A stretch of DNA of 64,000 nt from Flavobacteriaceae bacterium. GTDB taxonomy: Bacteria > Bacteroidota > Bacteroidia > Flavobacteriales > Flavobacteriaceae. A model generated the notes under the pieces. The model did no database searches. It was not told where the DNA came from and saw only the letters and a list, made by a program, of their open reading frames with translations. Where the stretch lies: assembly GCA_017857815.1 (NCBI GenBank), contig JAFMCL010000010.1, positions 1 to 64,000 on the forward strand, written 5' to 3'. Position 1 is the stretch's first letter; each line of letters starts with the position of its first letter. Position numbers and translations under genes: made by a program. Of this stretch, positions 26,488 to 36,793 are shown one piece after another.

Positions 26488-29400
26488 TTATAATGTTATT
26501 TTAAGACTAGTACCGAATGATCGCTGCGATGGATTGGTAGCAAATTCTCCAAATTCACTGAAAATTCCATTTCCATAACTTGTGGTTTCAGGATCTACAT
26601 ATGAGTTTTCTGCTGGAGTCCATAAAAACAAGTTTTTCCCGTAAATTGAGATACTTGCATTTGAAATTCCAATTTTATCTAATAATGTGGAATCAAAATT
26701 ATAAGACAATGATAGGGAACGTAGCCGCATAAAACTTCTGTCAATAACATGTCCCTCTTCGATTGCTTCGTTTTGAGAACTGTTATAGAAAGCTGTTACA
26801 TCTTCATAGTCAACTGGAGTAGTATTTTCCTTATAACCACCCGCTCCGTCTGGAACAACAGAATTGGGTATAATCCATGGATTTCTGTCATTGTATGTAG
26901 TTTCAATTCCGTTACCAACAAAATGACTCAAACGCTTGGTGTATGAGTAAAAGTCTCCCCCTTTTTTCCAATCAAAACTAAAGCCTAAACGAAAGTTTTT
27001 ATAGCTAAAATTATTACTAAGACCCATAATAAAATCTCTTTCAGAAGTTCCTAGATAGTCCTCAGTATTGTCATAAGTGTAATAACCGGTTTCTGGATCT
27101 GCGATGTATTGGCCATTGGCTGTTTTTGATGGACTAGGTCCATAAAAAGACCCAAGAGGCTTTCCTTTTTCAGCATAAAAATTAGTGGCGTAAACACTAA
27201 AAATCGAAACTTTATCATCATCGGAGATGACATTATTTACTTTATTCATATTTTTGGTAAAAGTGTAGCTTATGTCCCAAGTGAAGTCCCCCTTTTCAAT
27301 AGGCCTTCCAGAAACAGCTAATTCAATTCCTTTGTTAGTTAAATCAATAAAGTTTCCTGTTATTGTAGAGTATCCTGTTGATCGAGCAACAGGCAAATTC
27401 ACAATCAAATCGTTTGTTGCCCGGCTGTAAAGTGCTAAGTCTAGTCCGATTCTATTATTAAAAAACCTAGCATCTACACCGAATTCAATTTCATCAGTGG
27501 TCTCAGGTTTTAAGTCTTGATTTTCTATACGACCAAAAATCTCATAAGCATTCACCTCAGCAAGAGGGTAAGTTATTTCCCCAAAATAGGCGGCATTGGT
27601 AGCTTGACCTGCTGTTGAGAATACTTGATATGGGTCGGTGCCGTTACCAATTCTAGCCAAACTTCCTCTTAATTTAATGTAGGCTTCTTCTGTGTCATGA
27701 ACAACAGCTGCAAGTGATACAGAAGGATAAAAATAGGAGTTGTTTTCAATAGGTAAAGTAGAAGTATAATCATTCCTAGCGGTGAGTGTTAGAAAGTAAT
27801 TATTTTTGAAGTTGAATATAGCTTGTCCATAAAAACCATAAGTGCGAGTAGCATAATCAAATTGAGTTAGATCAGGAGCGGAAGCTGAATTTGATAACTC
27901 ATAATAGTTTGGTAAGTCCAAACCCTTAACAAAAGTAAAAAGGCCATTACCAGAGTATTCTGTGAAATTACCTCCCAAAAGAACATCAAGCGATAGGTCT
28001 TCATTAATTTTAGTATTGTAATTAATATTTAAATAGGTGTCGAATTGATTGAAGCTGTAAACTCCTTCTAAAACCCCACCCACAACTTCTTGTGAGCTAG
28101 CATTATCTTGTGGTGATCCTGCGATATAATTTACAATTTTCCCCCAACGTTTTAATCTTTCAGTTTCATTATCCAAACTCACTTGATAAGAAACCGATAA
28201 TTGATTGCTAAACTTATAGTTAAGGTTTATGTTGGCGTACCAGCGATATTTATCTAACTCCACATTGTTGTTAGTTAGTGTTTGGTATGGGTTTGTAGTA
28301 TAGGGAGTGTAAAAATAACTTGGCGTGTTAAAGATTAAAGACTGATCTTTAAGATCAAGAATGCTAAGGTCATTCGGTATTTGAATTAGTTCTTGTGCCA
28401 GTGACTTCCCGTAACTCGCGTCGTCACTCTGACCCGTAGGAACCGCGCTTTGAAGCTTATGCGTGAAATTAATACTTGTCCTTATTTTAAGTTTCTCAAT
28501 CTTTGTTCCAGCATTAAGTCCGAAAGTATTCTTTTTGAAACTGTCTTGGTCAGAAGGAATCACTCCATCTGCATCAACCCTTGAAAAGGTGAGAGCAAAA
28601 TCTGAGCTCTCATAATTTTTGCTTAAAGAAATAGAATTTGTTATGGTGTTTCCAATTTCATAAAATTCTCTTACGTTATTTTTTAAAAAAACATAAGGCT
28701 TAATCAACTGTTGGTTGTTAACAATCCTAGACCAAGGCCTGACTAAACCATTGAATTTGGCACCCCAAGAACCATTTTCATTACTTGCTGCAGAAGATCC
28801 TTCACCAGAAACGCTAGAATAGGATTTTCCAGACCAACCTGTTCCGAATTGATCTTGAATATGAGGAACTCGAGCCACCTCATCAAAATCAAATGATGTA
28901 GAGGCTGATATTCTAAACCCATTTCCTTTGGCCCTTTTTGTTGTGATTAGAATCACACCATTTGCGCCTCTAGACCCATAAAGCGAAGTAGCGGCAGCAC
29001 CTTTTAAAAAATCAATAGATTCAATATTATTTGGGTCAATATCATTAACACCAGATCCAGCATCAAACGAACTGGTTGTGCCAGTGTCACTTGAAGATCT
29101 GTCTAATACTGGAGACCCATCCACTACATATAGTGGGCTATTTGATCCAGTAATAGAGCTAATTCCACGAAAAAGTATTTTGGCGGAAGCTCCGGGTTGT
29201 GCAGGTGAAGAAATATCTACACCAGCTATTTTTCCAGACAAAGATTGTAATGGGTTTTGGTTGGATACTTCTGTAAGATCTTTGTTTGTTACTCGAGTGG
29301 TGGCGTAAGCTGCTGACCTTGCTTGACGTTTTACACCAAATGCTGTAACAATTACTTCGTCAAGTTTACTATCACTTTCTAAGTTAATGCTATAGCTATT

Positions 29401-29670
29401 ACTTGCGCCTACAATCAGCTTTTGATCGGAATATCCAACATAGCTTATTATAAGAGTGTCCCCCTCAGAAGCATTGATGGAGAAATTTCCATCAAAATCT
29501 GAAGTTACACCCTGGGTTGTGTTTTCGATGAGAATAGTGGCCCCTGGTAATGGCACCCCTAAATCATCGGTTACATTTCCTTTAACTGTTTTTTCTTGAG
29601 AAAAGCCAGCTTCTATTCCCCCTAATAAAATTATTGATAAGGATAGAATAAAATAAATCTGTTTATTCAT
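26488..29670 (-). CDS. SusC/RagA-family TonB-linked outer-membrane transporter (cassette B)
   Basis: The 1060-residue protein has a signal peptide (LSIILLGGIEAGFSQ), carboxypeptidase-regulatory-like domain (VKGNVTDDLGVPLPGATIL), plug domain (NPLQSLSGKIAGVDISS ... LYGSRGANGVILITTKRAK) and TonB-dependent barrel ending FGTSLKITL. It aligns along its whole length with the cassette A transporter. As first gene of a four-gene unit it should set expression of the cassette; the region upstream contains an inverted repeat at 29756-29771 but no recognisable complete promoter. Confidence 0.95.
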   Translation of the reverse strand: MNKQIYFILSLSIILLGGIEAGFSQEKTVKGNVTDDLGVPLPGATILIENTTQGVTSDFDGNFSINASEGDTLIISYVGYSDQKLIVGASNSYSINLESDSKLDEVIVTAFGVKRQARSAAYATTRVTNKDLTEVSNQNPLQSLSGKIAGVDISSPAQPGASAKILFRGISSITGSNSPLYVVDGSPVLDRSSSDTGTTSSFDAGSGVNDIDPNNIESIDFLKGAAATSLYGSRGANGVILITTKRAKGNGFRISASTSFDFDEVARVPHIQDQFGTGWSGKSYSSVSGEGSSAASNENGSWGAKFNGLVRPWSRIVNNQQLIKPYVFLKNNVREFYEIGNTITNSISLSKNYESSDFALTFSRVDADGVIPSDQDSFKKNTFGLNAGTKIEKLKIRTSINFTHKLQSAVPTGQSDDASYGKSLAQELIQIPNDLSILDLKDQSLIFNTPSYFYTPYTTNPYQTLTNNNVELDKYRWYANINLNYKFSNQLSVSYQVSLDNETERLKRWGKIVNYIAGSPQDNASSQEVVGGVLEGVYSFNQFDTYLNINYNTKINEDLSLDVLLGGNFTEYSGNGLFTFVKGLDLPNYYELSNSASAPDLTQFDYATRTYGFYGQAIFNFKNNYFLTLTARNDYTSTLPIENNSYFYPSVSLAAVVHDTEEAYIKLRGSLARIGNGTDPYQVFSTAGQATNAAYFGEITYPLAEVNAYEIFGRIENQDLKPETTDEIEFGVDARFFNNRIGLDLALYSRATNDLIVNLPVARSTGYSTITGNFIDLTNKGIELAVSGRPIEKGDFTWDISYTFTKNMNKVNNVISDDDKVSIFSVYATNFYAEKGKPLGSFYGPSPSKTANGQYIADPETGYYTYDNTEDYLGTSERDFIMGLSNNFSYKNFRLGFSFDWKKGGDFYSYTKRLSHFVGNGIETTYNDRNPWIIPNSVVPDGAGGYKENTTPVDYEDVTAFYNSSQNEAIEEGHVIDRSFMRLRSLSLSYNFDSTLLDKIGISNASISIYGKNLFLWTPAENSYVDPETTSYGNGIFSEFGEFATNPSQRSFGTSLKITL

Positions 29671-30299
29671 ATTTTGTGTTTTTTATTAAACTTGGCGAAA
29701 TCTCTTAAAATTATGTTAACAACAAGGGCATAATTTGAATTAGTTTGTTACATACAGAACACGTATGTTCTATTTTGTTATAAATATTCAACTAATTATT
29801 TACTATATAAATAGAAGTTAAAGTTGAATTAATTAATTAATTTTTTTTTTAGTTTGAATGGAAAACCCTATTAGGAAAAGATTTGATCCATTTTTTGTTT
29901 TTTCCCATGGAGTTTGCTTTTTTTTTCCTTTGGACTGATTTGTTGAAATTTTAGCTAAAATCTCCTGTTTGATAAATTTAAACTTATCGGATATTGTTGA
30001 TTTTGATATTTTAGCAAAAGAACTGTAGGAAAAATCTTCAAAAAATCAATAAAAACCAAGTATGTGAATTTTTGAATCTCCAGATAAGGACAATGACCCA
30101 GTCGATTTCACGAAAGATTACTATGGTTATTAAATTAGTGTATTAGAATTAAAGAGCAATGAATTAAAAATCAATATTCTGAGAGCATTGAAATTAAAAC
30201 AAGCCCTAAAAGGAATATTTACGAAGCCATTATGTATTTGAGTTTCAGCAGACAAATAGTATATTTTTAAAAAAGAGTGAAATTTTGCCTTCACAAGGT
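29671..30299. other. noncoding divergent region between cassette B and the ribosomal operon
   Basis: About 630 bases without a supported gene. The left part must contain the promoter and leader of the minus-strand susC; the right part precedes the rpsL promoter. It holds one notable inverted repeat (29756-29771) and a minus-strand open frame without a start codon (29833-30045) that could be decayed coding sequence or chance. Confidence 0.6.
29756..29771. promoter_or_regulatory. inverted repeat upstream of cassette B susC, possible operator
   Basis: AGAACA-CGTA-TGTTCT is a perfect 6-bp inverted repeat with a 4-base spacer, about 85 bases upstream of the susC ATG. Its size and symmetry suit a dimeric regulator. 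No exact copy was seen in front of the other two susC genes. Confidence 0.3.
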
Positions 30300-30329
30300 T
30301 TGAATACAAGAAAATATTTTCTACATTTG
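30300..30329 (+). promoter_or_regulatory. Bacteroidetes-type promoter of the ribosomal protein superoperon
   Basis: TTG (30300-30302), exactly 19 bases, then TACATTTG (30322-30329): a complete match to TTG-N19-TAnnTTTG, 34 bases before the rpsL ATG. This is the only strong promoter I see before the 32-gene run. Confidence 0.8.
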
Positions 30330-30363
30330 CACGCCCATAAAAAGGGGGATTTATTATAAGATT

Positions 30364-30738
30364 ATGCCAACTATAGCACAATTAGTACGAAAAGGAAGAG
30401 TCACAATTACCAAGAAGAGTAAATCGGCTGCTTTGGATTCGTGTCCACAAAGACGTGGTGTTTGTACCAGAGTGTACACCACCACACCTAAAAAGCCTAA
30501 CTCTGCAATGAGAAAAGTTGCAAGGGTTCGATTGACCAACGGTAAGGAGGTCAATGCTTATATACCGGGAGAAGGACACAACCTCCAAGAGCACTCGATA
30601 GTATTGGTACGTGGAGGAAGAGTTAAAGATTTACCGGGGGTCCGTTATCACATTGTAAGAGGAGCACTCGACACCGCTGGTGTTGAAGGCCGATTACAAC
30701 GCCGTTCGAAATACGGTGCAAAACGACCTAAAAAATAA
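30364..30738 (+). CDS. rpsL: 30S ribosomal protein S12
   Basis: The 124-residue S12 sequence includes the decoding-centre loops [15 protein letters not shown] (Lys43 and Lys44) and [13 protein letters not shown] (Lys88). Substitutions at positions 43 and 88 give streptomycin resistance in other bacteria; here both are the usual lysines. First gene of the fused str-S10-spc-alpha operon, directly behind the promoter at 30300-30329. Confidence 0.98.
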   Translation: MPTIAQLVRKGRVTITKKSKSAALDSCPQRRGVCTRVYTTTPKKPNSAMRKVARVRLTNGKEVNAYIPGEGHNLQEHSIVLVRGGRVKDLPGVRYHIVRGALDTAGVEGRLQRRSKYGAKRPKK

Positions 30739-30761
30739 CTTTAATTCTTTAAGCAGAAATC

Positions 30762-31238
30762 ATGAGAAAAAGACAAGCAAAGAAACGTCCGTTACTTCCA
30801 GATCCTCGTTTTAAGGATCAACTGGTAACGCGTTTTGTAAACATGTTAATGTGGGATGGAAAAAAATCCATCGCATTCAAGATTTTTTACGATGCAATGG
30901 ATATCGTAGAGAGTCGCAAACAAGACGAGGAAAAATCAGCACTCGAATTATGGAAAGAAGCCCTTTCTAATGTCATGCCTCACGTTGAGGTTAGAAGCAG
31001 AAGAGTAGGGGGAGCAACCTTCCAGATTCCAATGCAGATTAGACCAGATCGAAAAGTATCTTTAGCCATGAAGTGGCTTATTTCTTATTCACGCAAGCGT
31101 AACGAAAAATCGATGGCCCTCAGATTAGCTCAAGAGATTCTTGCAGCAGCGAAAGAAGAAGGTGCTGCAGTCAAGAAAAGAGTTGATACTCACAAAATGG
31201 CTGAAGCAAACAAAGCATTTTCACACTTTAGATTTTAA
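30762..31238 (+). CDS. rpsG: 30S ribosomal protein S7
   Basis: S7 of 158 residues begins [17 protein letters not shown] and contains [20 protein letters not shown] and the [19 protein letters not shown] beta-hairpin that contacts the 16S head near the E site. It organises the 3' major domain of 16S rRNA. It lies 23 bases after rpsL and six before fusA, the usual str order. The length is typical for the family. Confidence 0.98.
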   Translation: MRKRQAKKRPLLPDPRFKDQLVTRFVNMLMWDGKKSIAFKIFYDAMDIVESRKQDEEKSALELWKEALSNVMPHVEVRSRRVGGATFQIPMQIRPDRKVSLAMKWLISYSRKRNEKSMALRLAQEILAAAKEEGAAVKKRVDTHKMAEANKAFSHFRF

Positions 31239-31244
31239 TTAGAA

Positions 31245-33371
31245 ATGGCTAGAGATTTAAAATATACTCGTAACATTGGTATTGCTGCGCACATTGATGC
31301 TGGTAAAACTACAACTACAGAGCGAGTTTTGTTCTACACTGGAGTTAGCCATAAGATTGGTGAAGTCCACGACGGTGCAGCAACAATGGACTGGATGGAA
31401 CAAGAGCAAGAACGTGGAATTACAATTACTTCCGCGGCAACTACTTGTTCATGGCTGTTCCCTTCTGATCATGGAAAAACTACCGAAGAATCAAAACCCT
31501 ATCACTTTAACATTATTGACACCCCTGGCCACGTAGATTTTACAGTCGAGGTAAACCGATCGCTCAGAGTACTTGATGGATTGGTTTTTTTGTTTAGTGC
31601 TGTTGATGGTGTAGAACCACAGTCAGAGACCAACTGGCGTTTGGCAGATAATTACAAAGTTCCAAGAATTGGTTTTGTGAATAAAATGGACCGACAAGGT
31701 TCTAATTTCCTGATGGTTTGTAATCAGGTAAAAAGCATGCTTAAGTCTAATGCAGTTCCAATCGTTTTAAACATTGGTGATGAAGAAGACTTTAGAGGTA
31801 TTGTTGATTTGGTTAAAAACAGAGCAATTGTATGGCATGAAGACAATTATGGATCAACGTTTGATGTAATTGAAATCCCTGAAGACCTTAAAGAAGAAGC
31901 TCATACCTATCGTGCTGCGCTTATTGAAGCCGTAGCCGAATACGACGAACATTTATTAGAAAAGTTTTTTGAGGATCCAGATTCGATCACCGAAGATGAA
32001 GTGCACAACGCTTTGCGGGCTGCCACTCAAGACATGAGTATCATCCCAATGATTTGTGGTTCTTCATTTAAAAATAAAGGAGTTCAGTTTCTATTAGATG
32101 CTGTTTGTCGCTACTTACCTTCACCTCAAGATAAGGAAGCAATTATCGGTTTAAATCCTGATACTGGCGAAGAAGTATCTCGTAAACCAATGGTTTCTGA
32201 GCCTTTCGCAGCGTTAGCTTTTAAAATTGCAACCGATCCTTATGTAGGGCGATTAGCATTTTTTCGAGCTTACTCAGGAAGATTAGACGCAGGCTCTTAT
32301 GTTTTGAATAACAGAACAGGAAATAAAGAACGTATCTCCCGTATCTATCAGATGCACTCTAATAAGCAAAACTCAATCGATTTTATCGAAGCGGGTGATA
32401 TTGGAGCAGCTGTTGGTTTTAAAGACATTAAAACTGGAGATACCCTAACCGCTGAAAAACATCCTATTGTTTTAGAGAGTATGAATTTTCCTGATCCAGT
32501 TATCGGGATTGCCGTTGAGCCTAAAACAAAAGCTGATGTTGATAAGCTAGGGATGTCTTTAGCTAAATTAGCAGAAGAAGACCCTACGTTTCAAGTAAAA
32601 ACAGACGAAGCTTCTGGACAAACGATTATCTCAGGAATGGGAGAGTTGCACTTGGACATTATTGTTGATCGTCTCCGTCGTGAGTTTAAGGTTGAAGTAA
32701 ACCAAGGACAACCACAGGTAGAATATAAAGAAGCATTGACAGGTACCGCAAAACACCGTGAGATTTATAAGAAACAAACGGGTGGTCGAGGTAAATTTGC
32801 CGATATCGTATTTACAATTGAGCCAGCCGAAGAAGGCAAAACAGGCCTTGAATTTGTAAATGCAATAAAAGGTGGAAATGTACCTAAAGAATATATCCCT
32901 TCTGTTGAAAAAGGATTTAAAGAATCAATGAAAAATGGTCCTTTGGCTGGTTTCGAATTAGATGCCATGAAAGTCACTTTACATGATGGTTCGTTCCACC
33001 CTGTAGATTCTGATTCACTCTCCTTTGAGCTTGCTGCTAAATTAGGTTTTAAAGTATCAGCAAAAGCCGCCAAAGCAGTAATAATGGAACCTATTATGAA
33101 ACTTGAGGTGTTGACACCTGAAGAGAATATGGGAGACGTTGTTGGAGATTTAAATCGTCGAAGAGGTCAAGTAAACGCGATGGACGATCGAGCAGGATCT
33201 AAAGTAGTTAAAGCAATGGTCCCTTTATCTGAAATGTTCGGTTATGTAACTTCGCTTAGAACGCTATCCTCTGGACGAGCAACATCAACGATGGAATTTG
33301 ATCATTATGCAGAAACCCCTTCGAATGTATCAGAAGCGGTAATTGCAGATGTTAAAGGTAAAAACGCATAA
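31245..33371 (+). CDS. fusA: elongation factor G
   Basis: This 708-residue translocation GTPase has G1 AHIDAGKT (residues 15-22), G2 in [11 protein letters not shown]3 DTPGH (92-96) and G4 NKMD (146-149), followed by domains II-V; domain IV carries the [12 protein letters not shown] segment and the C-terminal [25 protein letters not shown] is domain V. It drives tRNA-mRNA translocation. tuf, which follows fusA in many bacteria, is absent: rpsJ starts 11 bases later. No fusidic-acid resistance assessment was attempted. Confidence 0.98.
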   Translation: MARDLKYTRNIGIAAHIDAGKTTTTERVLFYTGVSHKIGEVHDGAATMDWMEQEQERGITITSAATTCSWLFPSDHGKTTEESKPYHFNIIDTPGHVDFTVEVNRSLRVLDGLVFLFSAVDGVEPQSETNWRLADNYKVPRIGFVNKMDRQGSNFLMVCNQVKSMLKSNAVPIVLNIGDEEDFRGIVDLVKNRAIVWHEDNYGSTFDVIEIPEDLKEEAHTYRAALIEAVAEYDEHLLEKFFEDPDSITEDEVHNALRAATQDMSIIPMICGSSFKNKGVQFLLDAVCRYLPSPQDKEAIIGLNPDTGEEVSRKPMVSEPFAALAFKIATDPYVGRLAFFRAYSGRLDAGSYVLNNRTGNKERISRIYQMHSNKQNSIDFIEAGDIGAAVGFKDIKTGDTLTAEKHPIVLESMNFPDPVIGIAVEPKTKADVDKLGMSLAKLAEEDPTFQVKTDEASGQTIISGMGELHLDIIVDRLRREFKVEVNQGQPQVEYKEALTGTAKHREIYKKQTGGRGKFADIVFTIEPAEEGKTGLEFVNAIKGGNVPKEYIPSVEKGFKESMKNGPLAGFELDAMKVTLHDGSFHPVDSDSLSFELAAKLGFKVSAKAAKAVIMEPIMKLEVLTPEENMGDVVGDLNRRRGQVNAMDDRAGSKVVKAMVPLSEMFGYVTSLRTLSSGRATSTMEFDHYAETPSNVSEAVIADVKGKNA

Positions 33372-33382
33372 AGCAACTCAAT

Positions 33383-33688
33383 ATGAGCCAAAAAATTAGA
33401 ATTAAATTAAAATCGTACGATCACAACTTGGTGGACAAGTCTGCCGATAAGATCGTAAAGACGGTAAAGACTACCGGAGCAGTTGTAACTGGTCCAATTC
33501 CTTTGCCAACACACAAAAAGATCTTTACTGTATTGCGTTCTCCTCACGTTAACAAAAAGTCGAGAGAGCAGTTTAAGTTATGTTCTTACAAGCGCCTTTT
33601 GGACATTTACAGTTCTTCATCTAAGACAATTGATGCCTTGATGAAACTAGAACTTCCAAGTGGTGTAGAAGTAGAAATTAAAGTTTAA
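33383..33688 (+). CDS. rpsJ: 30S ribosomal protein S10
   Basis: The 101-residue S10 has [49 protein letters not shown] and the C-terminal [12 protein letters not shown]10 sits in the 30S head and, as NusE, also joins the antitermination complex with NusB. In most bacteria it opens the S10 operon; here it follows fusA by 11 bases and no internal promoter is evident, so str and S10 appear joined. Confidence 0.98.
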   Translation: MSQKIRIKLKSYDHNLVDKSADKIVKTVKTTGAVVTGPIPLPTHKKIFTVLRSPHVNKKSREQFKLCSYKRLLDIYSSSSKTIDALMKLELPSGVEVEIKV

Positions 33689-33713
33689 ATTAATTAATAT
33701 AAAACAATAATCA

Positions 33714-34331
33714 ATGTCTGGGTTAATAGGTAGAAAAATCGGCATGACGAGTCTCTTTGATGAGAACGGGAAGAACATTCCTTGTACTGTACTAGAGGTA
33801 GGTCCATGCGTGGTTACCCAAGTCAGAACCGAAGCGGTTGACGGGTATAATGCACTTCAGTTGGGTTTCGATGACAAGGCAGAAAAAAGAGCCAGTAACG
33901 CTTCTTTAGGTCATTTTAAGAAAGCAAATACAGCTCCAAAAAAGAAGCTAGTCGAATTCCAAAATTTTGATGAAGATTTTAAATTAGGAGATACCATAAC
34001 GGTAGATCATTTTAGAGAAGGTGAGTTTGTTGATGTGTCAGGAACTTCCAAAGGAAAAGGTTTCCAAGGAGTTGTAAAACGTCATGGATTTGCTGGAGTA
34101 GGCCAGGCCACTCACGGACAGCATAACCGTCTAAGAGCACCAGGATCTATTGGAGCAGCTTCCTATCCTGCACGTGTATTCAAAGGAATGCGCATGGCGG
34201 GTCAAATGGGGAATGTCAAAGTAAAGGTTCAAAACTTGAACGTAATTAAAGTTGTTGCTGAGAAAAATCTTTTGGTTGTCAAAGGATGCGTTCCAGGACA
34301 CAAGAACGCATATGTAATTGTTCAGAAATAA
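33714..34331 (+). CDS. rplC: 50S ribosomal protein L3
   Basis: The 205-residue L3 starts [19 protein letters not shown] and contains the long extension [25 protein letters not shown] that reaches the peptidyl transferase centre, followed by [25 protein letters not shown]. It is an early assembly protein of the 50S subunit. Its TAA overlaps the rplD ATG by one base (TAATG), which suggests translational coupling to L4. Confidence 0.98.
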   Translation: MSGLIGRKIGMTSLFDENGKNIPCTVLEVGPCVVTQVRTEAVDGYNALQLGFDDKAEKRASNASLGHFKKANTAPKKKLVEFQNFDEDFKLGDTITVDHFREGEFVDVSGTSKGKGFQGVVKRHGFAGVGQATHGQHNRLRAPGSIGAASYPARVFKGMRMAGQMGNVKVKVQNLNVIKVVAEKNLLVVKGCVPGHKNAYVIVQK

Positions 34332-34963
34332 TGGAATTTGTAATACTAAACAATAAGGGAAAAGAAACCGGTCGAAAATTAAAACTCGATAAATCGGTTT
34401 TCGGAATAGAACCTAACGATCATGCTATTTATCTAGATGTTAAACAACATTTGGCCAATAAGCGTCAGGGTACGCACAAAACAAAAGAGCGTGCGGAAAT
34501 CGTTGGGAGTACTAGGAAGATTAAAAAACAAAAAGGTACCGGTACAGCTCGTGCAGGAAGTATCAAGAACCCGCTCTTCCGAGGAGGAGGTCGTGTATTT
34601 GGTCCTACACCCAGAGATTACAGCCAGAAAGTAAACAAGAAAGTTAAGCGTTTGGCACGTAAATCTGCATTGAGTATCAAGGCCAAAGAAAAGTCGATTG
34701 TTATCCTTGAAGATTTTCAAATGGATGCACCGCAGACTTCAGGATACATCAAAGTTTTAGATGCATTGGGGATATCTGACAAAAAGTCGCTACTGGTCTT
34801 GGGTGAACCAAATAATAATGTATATTTGTCGTCGCGCAATTTGAAACATTCGAAGGTTATAACTAACTCAGAATTAAACACTTATCAAATAACAAATGCC
34901 ACAAACATTGTTCTATTTGAAAGTGCAGTTGCCGAAATCGAATCAATTTTGAATAAAGACTAA
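34331..34963 (+). CDS. rplD: 50S ribosomal protein L4
   Basis: From the ATG at 34331 this is a 210-residue L4 ([19 protein letters not shown]). It carries the loop that lines the exit tunnel (RKIKKQKGTGTARAGSIKNPLFRGGGRVFGP) and the C-terminal Rossmann-like domain. A longer frame starting at 34286 lies inside rplC and was rejected. In gammaproteobacteria L4 represses the S10 operon through its leader; no equivalent leader is visible here. It overlaps rplC by one base. Confidence 0.97.
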   Translation: MEFVILNNKGKETGRKLKLDKSVFGIEPNDHAIYLDVKQHLANKRQGTHKTKERAEIVGSTRKIKKQKGTGTARAGSIKNPLFRGGGRVFGPTPRDYSQKVNKKVKRLARKSALSIKAKEKSIVILEDFQMDAPQTSGYIKVLDALGISDKKSLLVLGEPNNNVYLSSRNLKHSKVITNSELNTYQITNATNIVLFESAVAEIESILNKD

Positions 34964-34967
34964 AGCA

Positions 34968-35258
34968 ATGAGTATTATAATTAAACCTATTATTACGGAA
35001 AAAGCAACCACTGCAAGTGAGTTGAATAATTGCTATAGCTTTTTAGTAAATACTAAAGCAAATAAGGTGGAGATTAAGAAAGCAGTTGAAGCGACTTATG
35101 GCGTTTCAGTTGAAAAAGTTAGGACTATGAATTACGGTCCTGAACGTAAGACTAAATTCACTAAAACAGGTGTCCAACAAGGGAAAACAAATGCCATTAA
35201 GAAGGCCATTGTTAAAGTTGCCGAAGGGGATGCCATCGATTTTTATAATAACATTTAA
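34968..35258 (+). CDS. rplW: 50S ribosomal protein L23
   Basis: The 96-residue L23 has IIKPIITEKATTASELNNCYSFLVNTKANKVEIKKAVEATYGV, the standard family pattern. L23 lies at the tunnel exit and docks the signal recognition particle and trigger factor; the SRP protein gene ffh is present at 55254. It starts four bases after rplD and ends nine before rplB. Confidence 0.97.
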   Translation: MSIIIKPIITEKATTASELNNCYSFLVNTKANKVEIKKAVEATYGVSVEKVRTMNYGPERKTKFTKTGVQQGKTNAIKKAIVKVAEGDAIDFYNNI

Positions 35259-35267
35259 ACGCGTCTG

Positions 35268-36092
35268 ATGTCAGTTAGAAAATTAAAACCAGTAACCCCT
35301 GCGCAGCGATTTAGAGTAGTAAATGGATTTGACGCTATTACTACTGATAAGCCGGAAAAGAGTTTGCTCGTTCCGAAAAAGCGTTCTGGAGGAAGAAACA
35401 ACACGGGGAAAATGACCGTCCGTCATCGCGGTGGAGGTCACAAAAAGAAGTATCGTATCATTGACTTTAAACGAAACAAATTTGATATTACCGCAGAAGT
35501 AAAATCAATTGAGTACGATCCAAACCGAACAGCATTTATTGCCTTGGTAGAATATGCAGACGGTGAAAAAAGATACATTATTGCTCCACACGGATTGCAA
35601 GTAGGTCAATCTGTATCCTCAGGAGAAAGCGCTTCTCCAGAAGTAGGAAACACTTTACCAATTTCAAACATACCATTAGGGACAATCATTTCGTGTATCG
35701 AATTGAGCCCTGGAGCTGGTGCAGTTATGGCACGAAGTGCTGGAGCATTTGCACAGCTGATGGCTAGAGATGGAAAATGGGCTACTATTAAATTACCTTC
35801 TGGCGAAACACGATCAATCATGACCGTTTGTACTGCAACAATTGGAGCAGTGTCTAATTCTGATCATCAATTATTGGTGTCAGGAAAAGCGGGAAGATCA
35901 AGATGGTTAGGTCGTCGTCCAAGAACACGACCAGTAGCAATGAATCCTGTCGATCACCCAATGGGTGGTGGTGAAGGTCGCGCCTCTGGTGGACATCCAA
36001 GATCAAGGAATGGAATTCCTGCAAAAGGATTCCGTACCCGATCTAAGACAAAGTCGAGTAATAAATTTATTATAGAACGTAGAAAAAAATAA
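35268..36092 (+). CDS. rplB: 50S ribosomal protein L2
   Basis: L2 of 274 residues, with [30 protein letters not shown] near the start and the highly conserved [22 protein letters not shown] at the end, including the histidine (in the HPMGGGEG loop) implicated in peptidyl transfer. It is needed for 30S-50S association and binds domain IV of 23S rRNA. Typical position between rplW and rpsS. Confidence 0.98.
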   Translation: MSVRKLKPVTPAQRFRVVNGFDAITTDKPEKSLLVPKKRSGGRNNTGKMTVRHRGGGHKKKYRIIDFKRNKFDITAEVKSIEYDPNRTAFIALVEYADGEKRYIIAPHGLQVGQSVSSGESASPEVGNTLPISNIPLGTIISCIELSPGAGAVMARSAGAFAQLMARDGKWATIKLPSGETRSIMTVCTATIGAVSNSDHQLLVSGKAGRSRWLGRRPRTRPVAMNPVDHPMGGGEGRASGGHPRSRNGIPAKGFRTRSKTKSSNKFIIERRKK

Positions 36093-36098
36093 ACAACT

Positions 36099-36377
36099 AT
36101 GGCTCGTTCATTAAAAAAAGGACCCTTCGTTTTACACAGCCTTGAAAAAAAGGTTTTAAAAAATGTAGAAGAAAATAAAAAAACAGTGATCAAGACTTGG
36201 TCACGTGCTTCATTGATAACTCCAGATTTTGTGGGTCAAACCATAGGAGTTCACAACGGACGTCAGTTTGTACCAGTGTATGTTACAGAAAATATGGTAG
36301 GACACAAGTTAGGTGAGTTTTCACCAACTCGTTCTTTCCGTGGACATGCAGGTGCAAAGAATAAAGGAAAAAAATAA
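36099..36377 (+). CDS. rpsS: 30S ribosomal protein S19
   Basis: The 92-residue S19 begins [25 protein letters not shown] and has [53 protein letters not shown], close to the family consensus. With S13 it forms the head of the 30S near the A-site tRNA. It begins six bases after rplB, and rplV follows after nine. No unusual features were seen. Confidence 0.98.
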   Translation: MARSLKKGPFVLHSLEKKVLKNVEENKKTVIKTWSRASLITPDFVGQTIGVHNGRQFVPVYVTENMVGHKLGEFSPTRSFRGHAGAKNKGKK

Positions 36378-36386
36378 TTTACGGAA

Positions 36387-36791
36387 ATGGGAAAACGTAA
36401 ACGCGAAACAGCATTAGTAGCAAAAGAGGCTAAAAAGAATTTGGCTTTTGCAAAGCTCAATAATTGTCCTACATCCCCTCGTAAAATGAGATTGGTCGCA
36501 GATCAAGTTCGTGGAGAAGGTATTGTAAAGGCATTGGCGATTTTAAAATTTAGTCCAAAAGAGCCTTCAAAAAAGCTTGAGAAACTATTGCTTTCTGCCA
36601 TAGCAAATTGGCAGGCTAAAAACGAATCAGCGGATGTTGAAAAAGCTGAGTTGTTTGTAAAGGAAATTAGAGTGGATGGTGGAAACATGTTGAAAAGACT
36701 TCGCCCAGCTCCTCAAGGACGCGCTCACAGAATCAGAAAACGCTCAAATCATGTCACTTTAGTGCTTGGAGCTAATAATATTGAAAACTAA
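36387..36791 (+). CDS. rplV: 50S ribosomal protein L22
   Basis: L22 of 134 residues, with the conserved [20 protein letters not shown] segment and the beta-hairpin tip ([36 protein letters not shown]) that lines the exit tunnel and forms a macrolide-sensitive constriction with L4. It is slightly longer than E. coli L22 (110) because of an N-terminal extension of about 20 residues rich in Lys and Ala. rpsC starts two bases later. Confidence 0.97.
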   Translation: MGKRKRETALVAKEAKKNLAFAKLNNCPTSPRKMRLVADQVRGEGIVKALAILKFSPKEPSKKLEKLLLSAIANWQAKNESADVEKAELFVKEIRVDGGNMLKRLRPAPQGRAHRIRKRSNHVTLVLGANNIEN

Positions 36792-36793
36792 CT

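Noticed and set aside
12404-29670. Accessory block considered as a polysaccharide utilisation locus
   Set aside because: No glycoside hydrolase, lyase, esterase or sulfatase and no regulator is present, so only nutrient uptake can be claimed.
30130-30381. 83-codon minus-strand frame upstream of rpsL
   Set aside because: It overlaps the rpsL promoter and start, has AT-driven composition and no recognisable protein pattern.
34286-34330. 15-residue extension of L4 inside rplC
   Set aside because: L4 homologues start at the ATG at 34331, which overlaps the rplC stop as TAATG.
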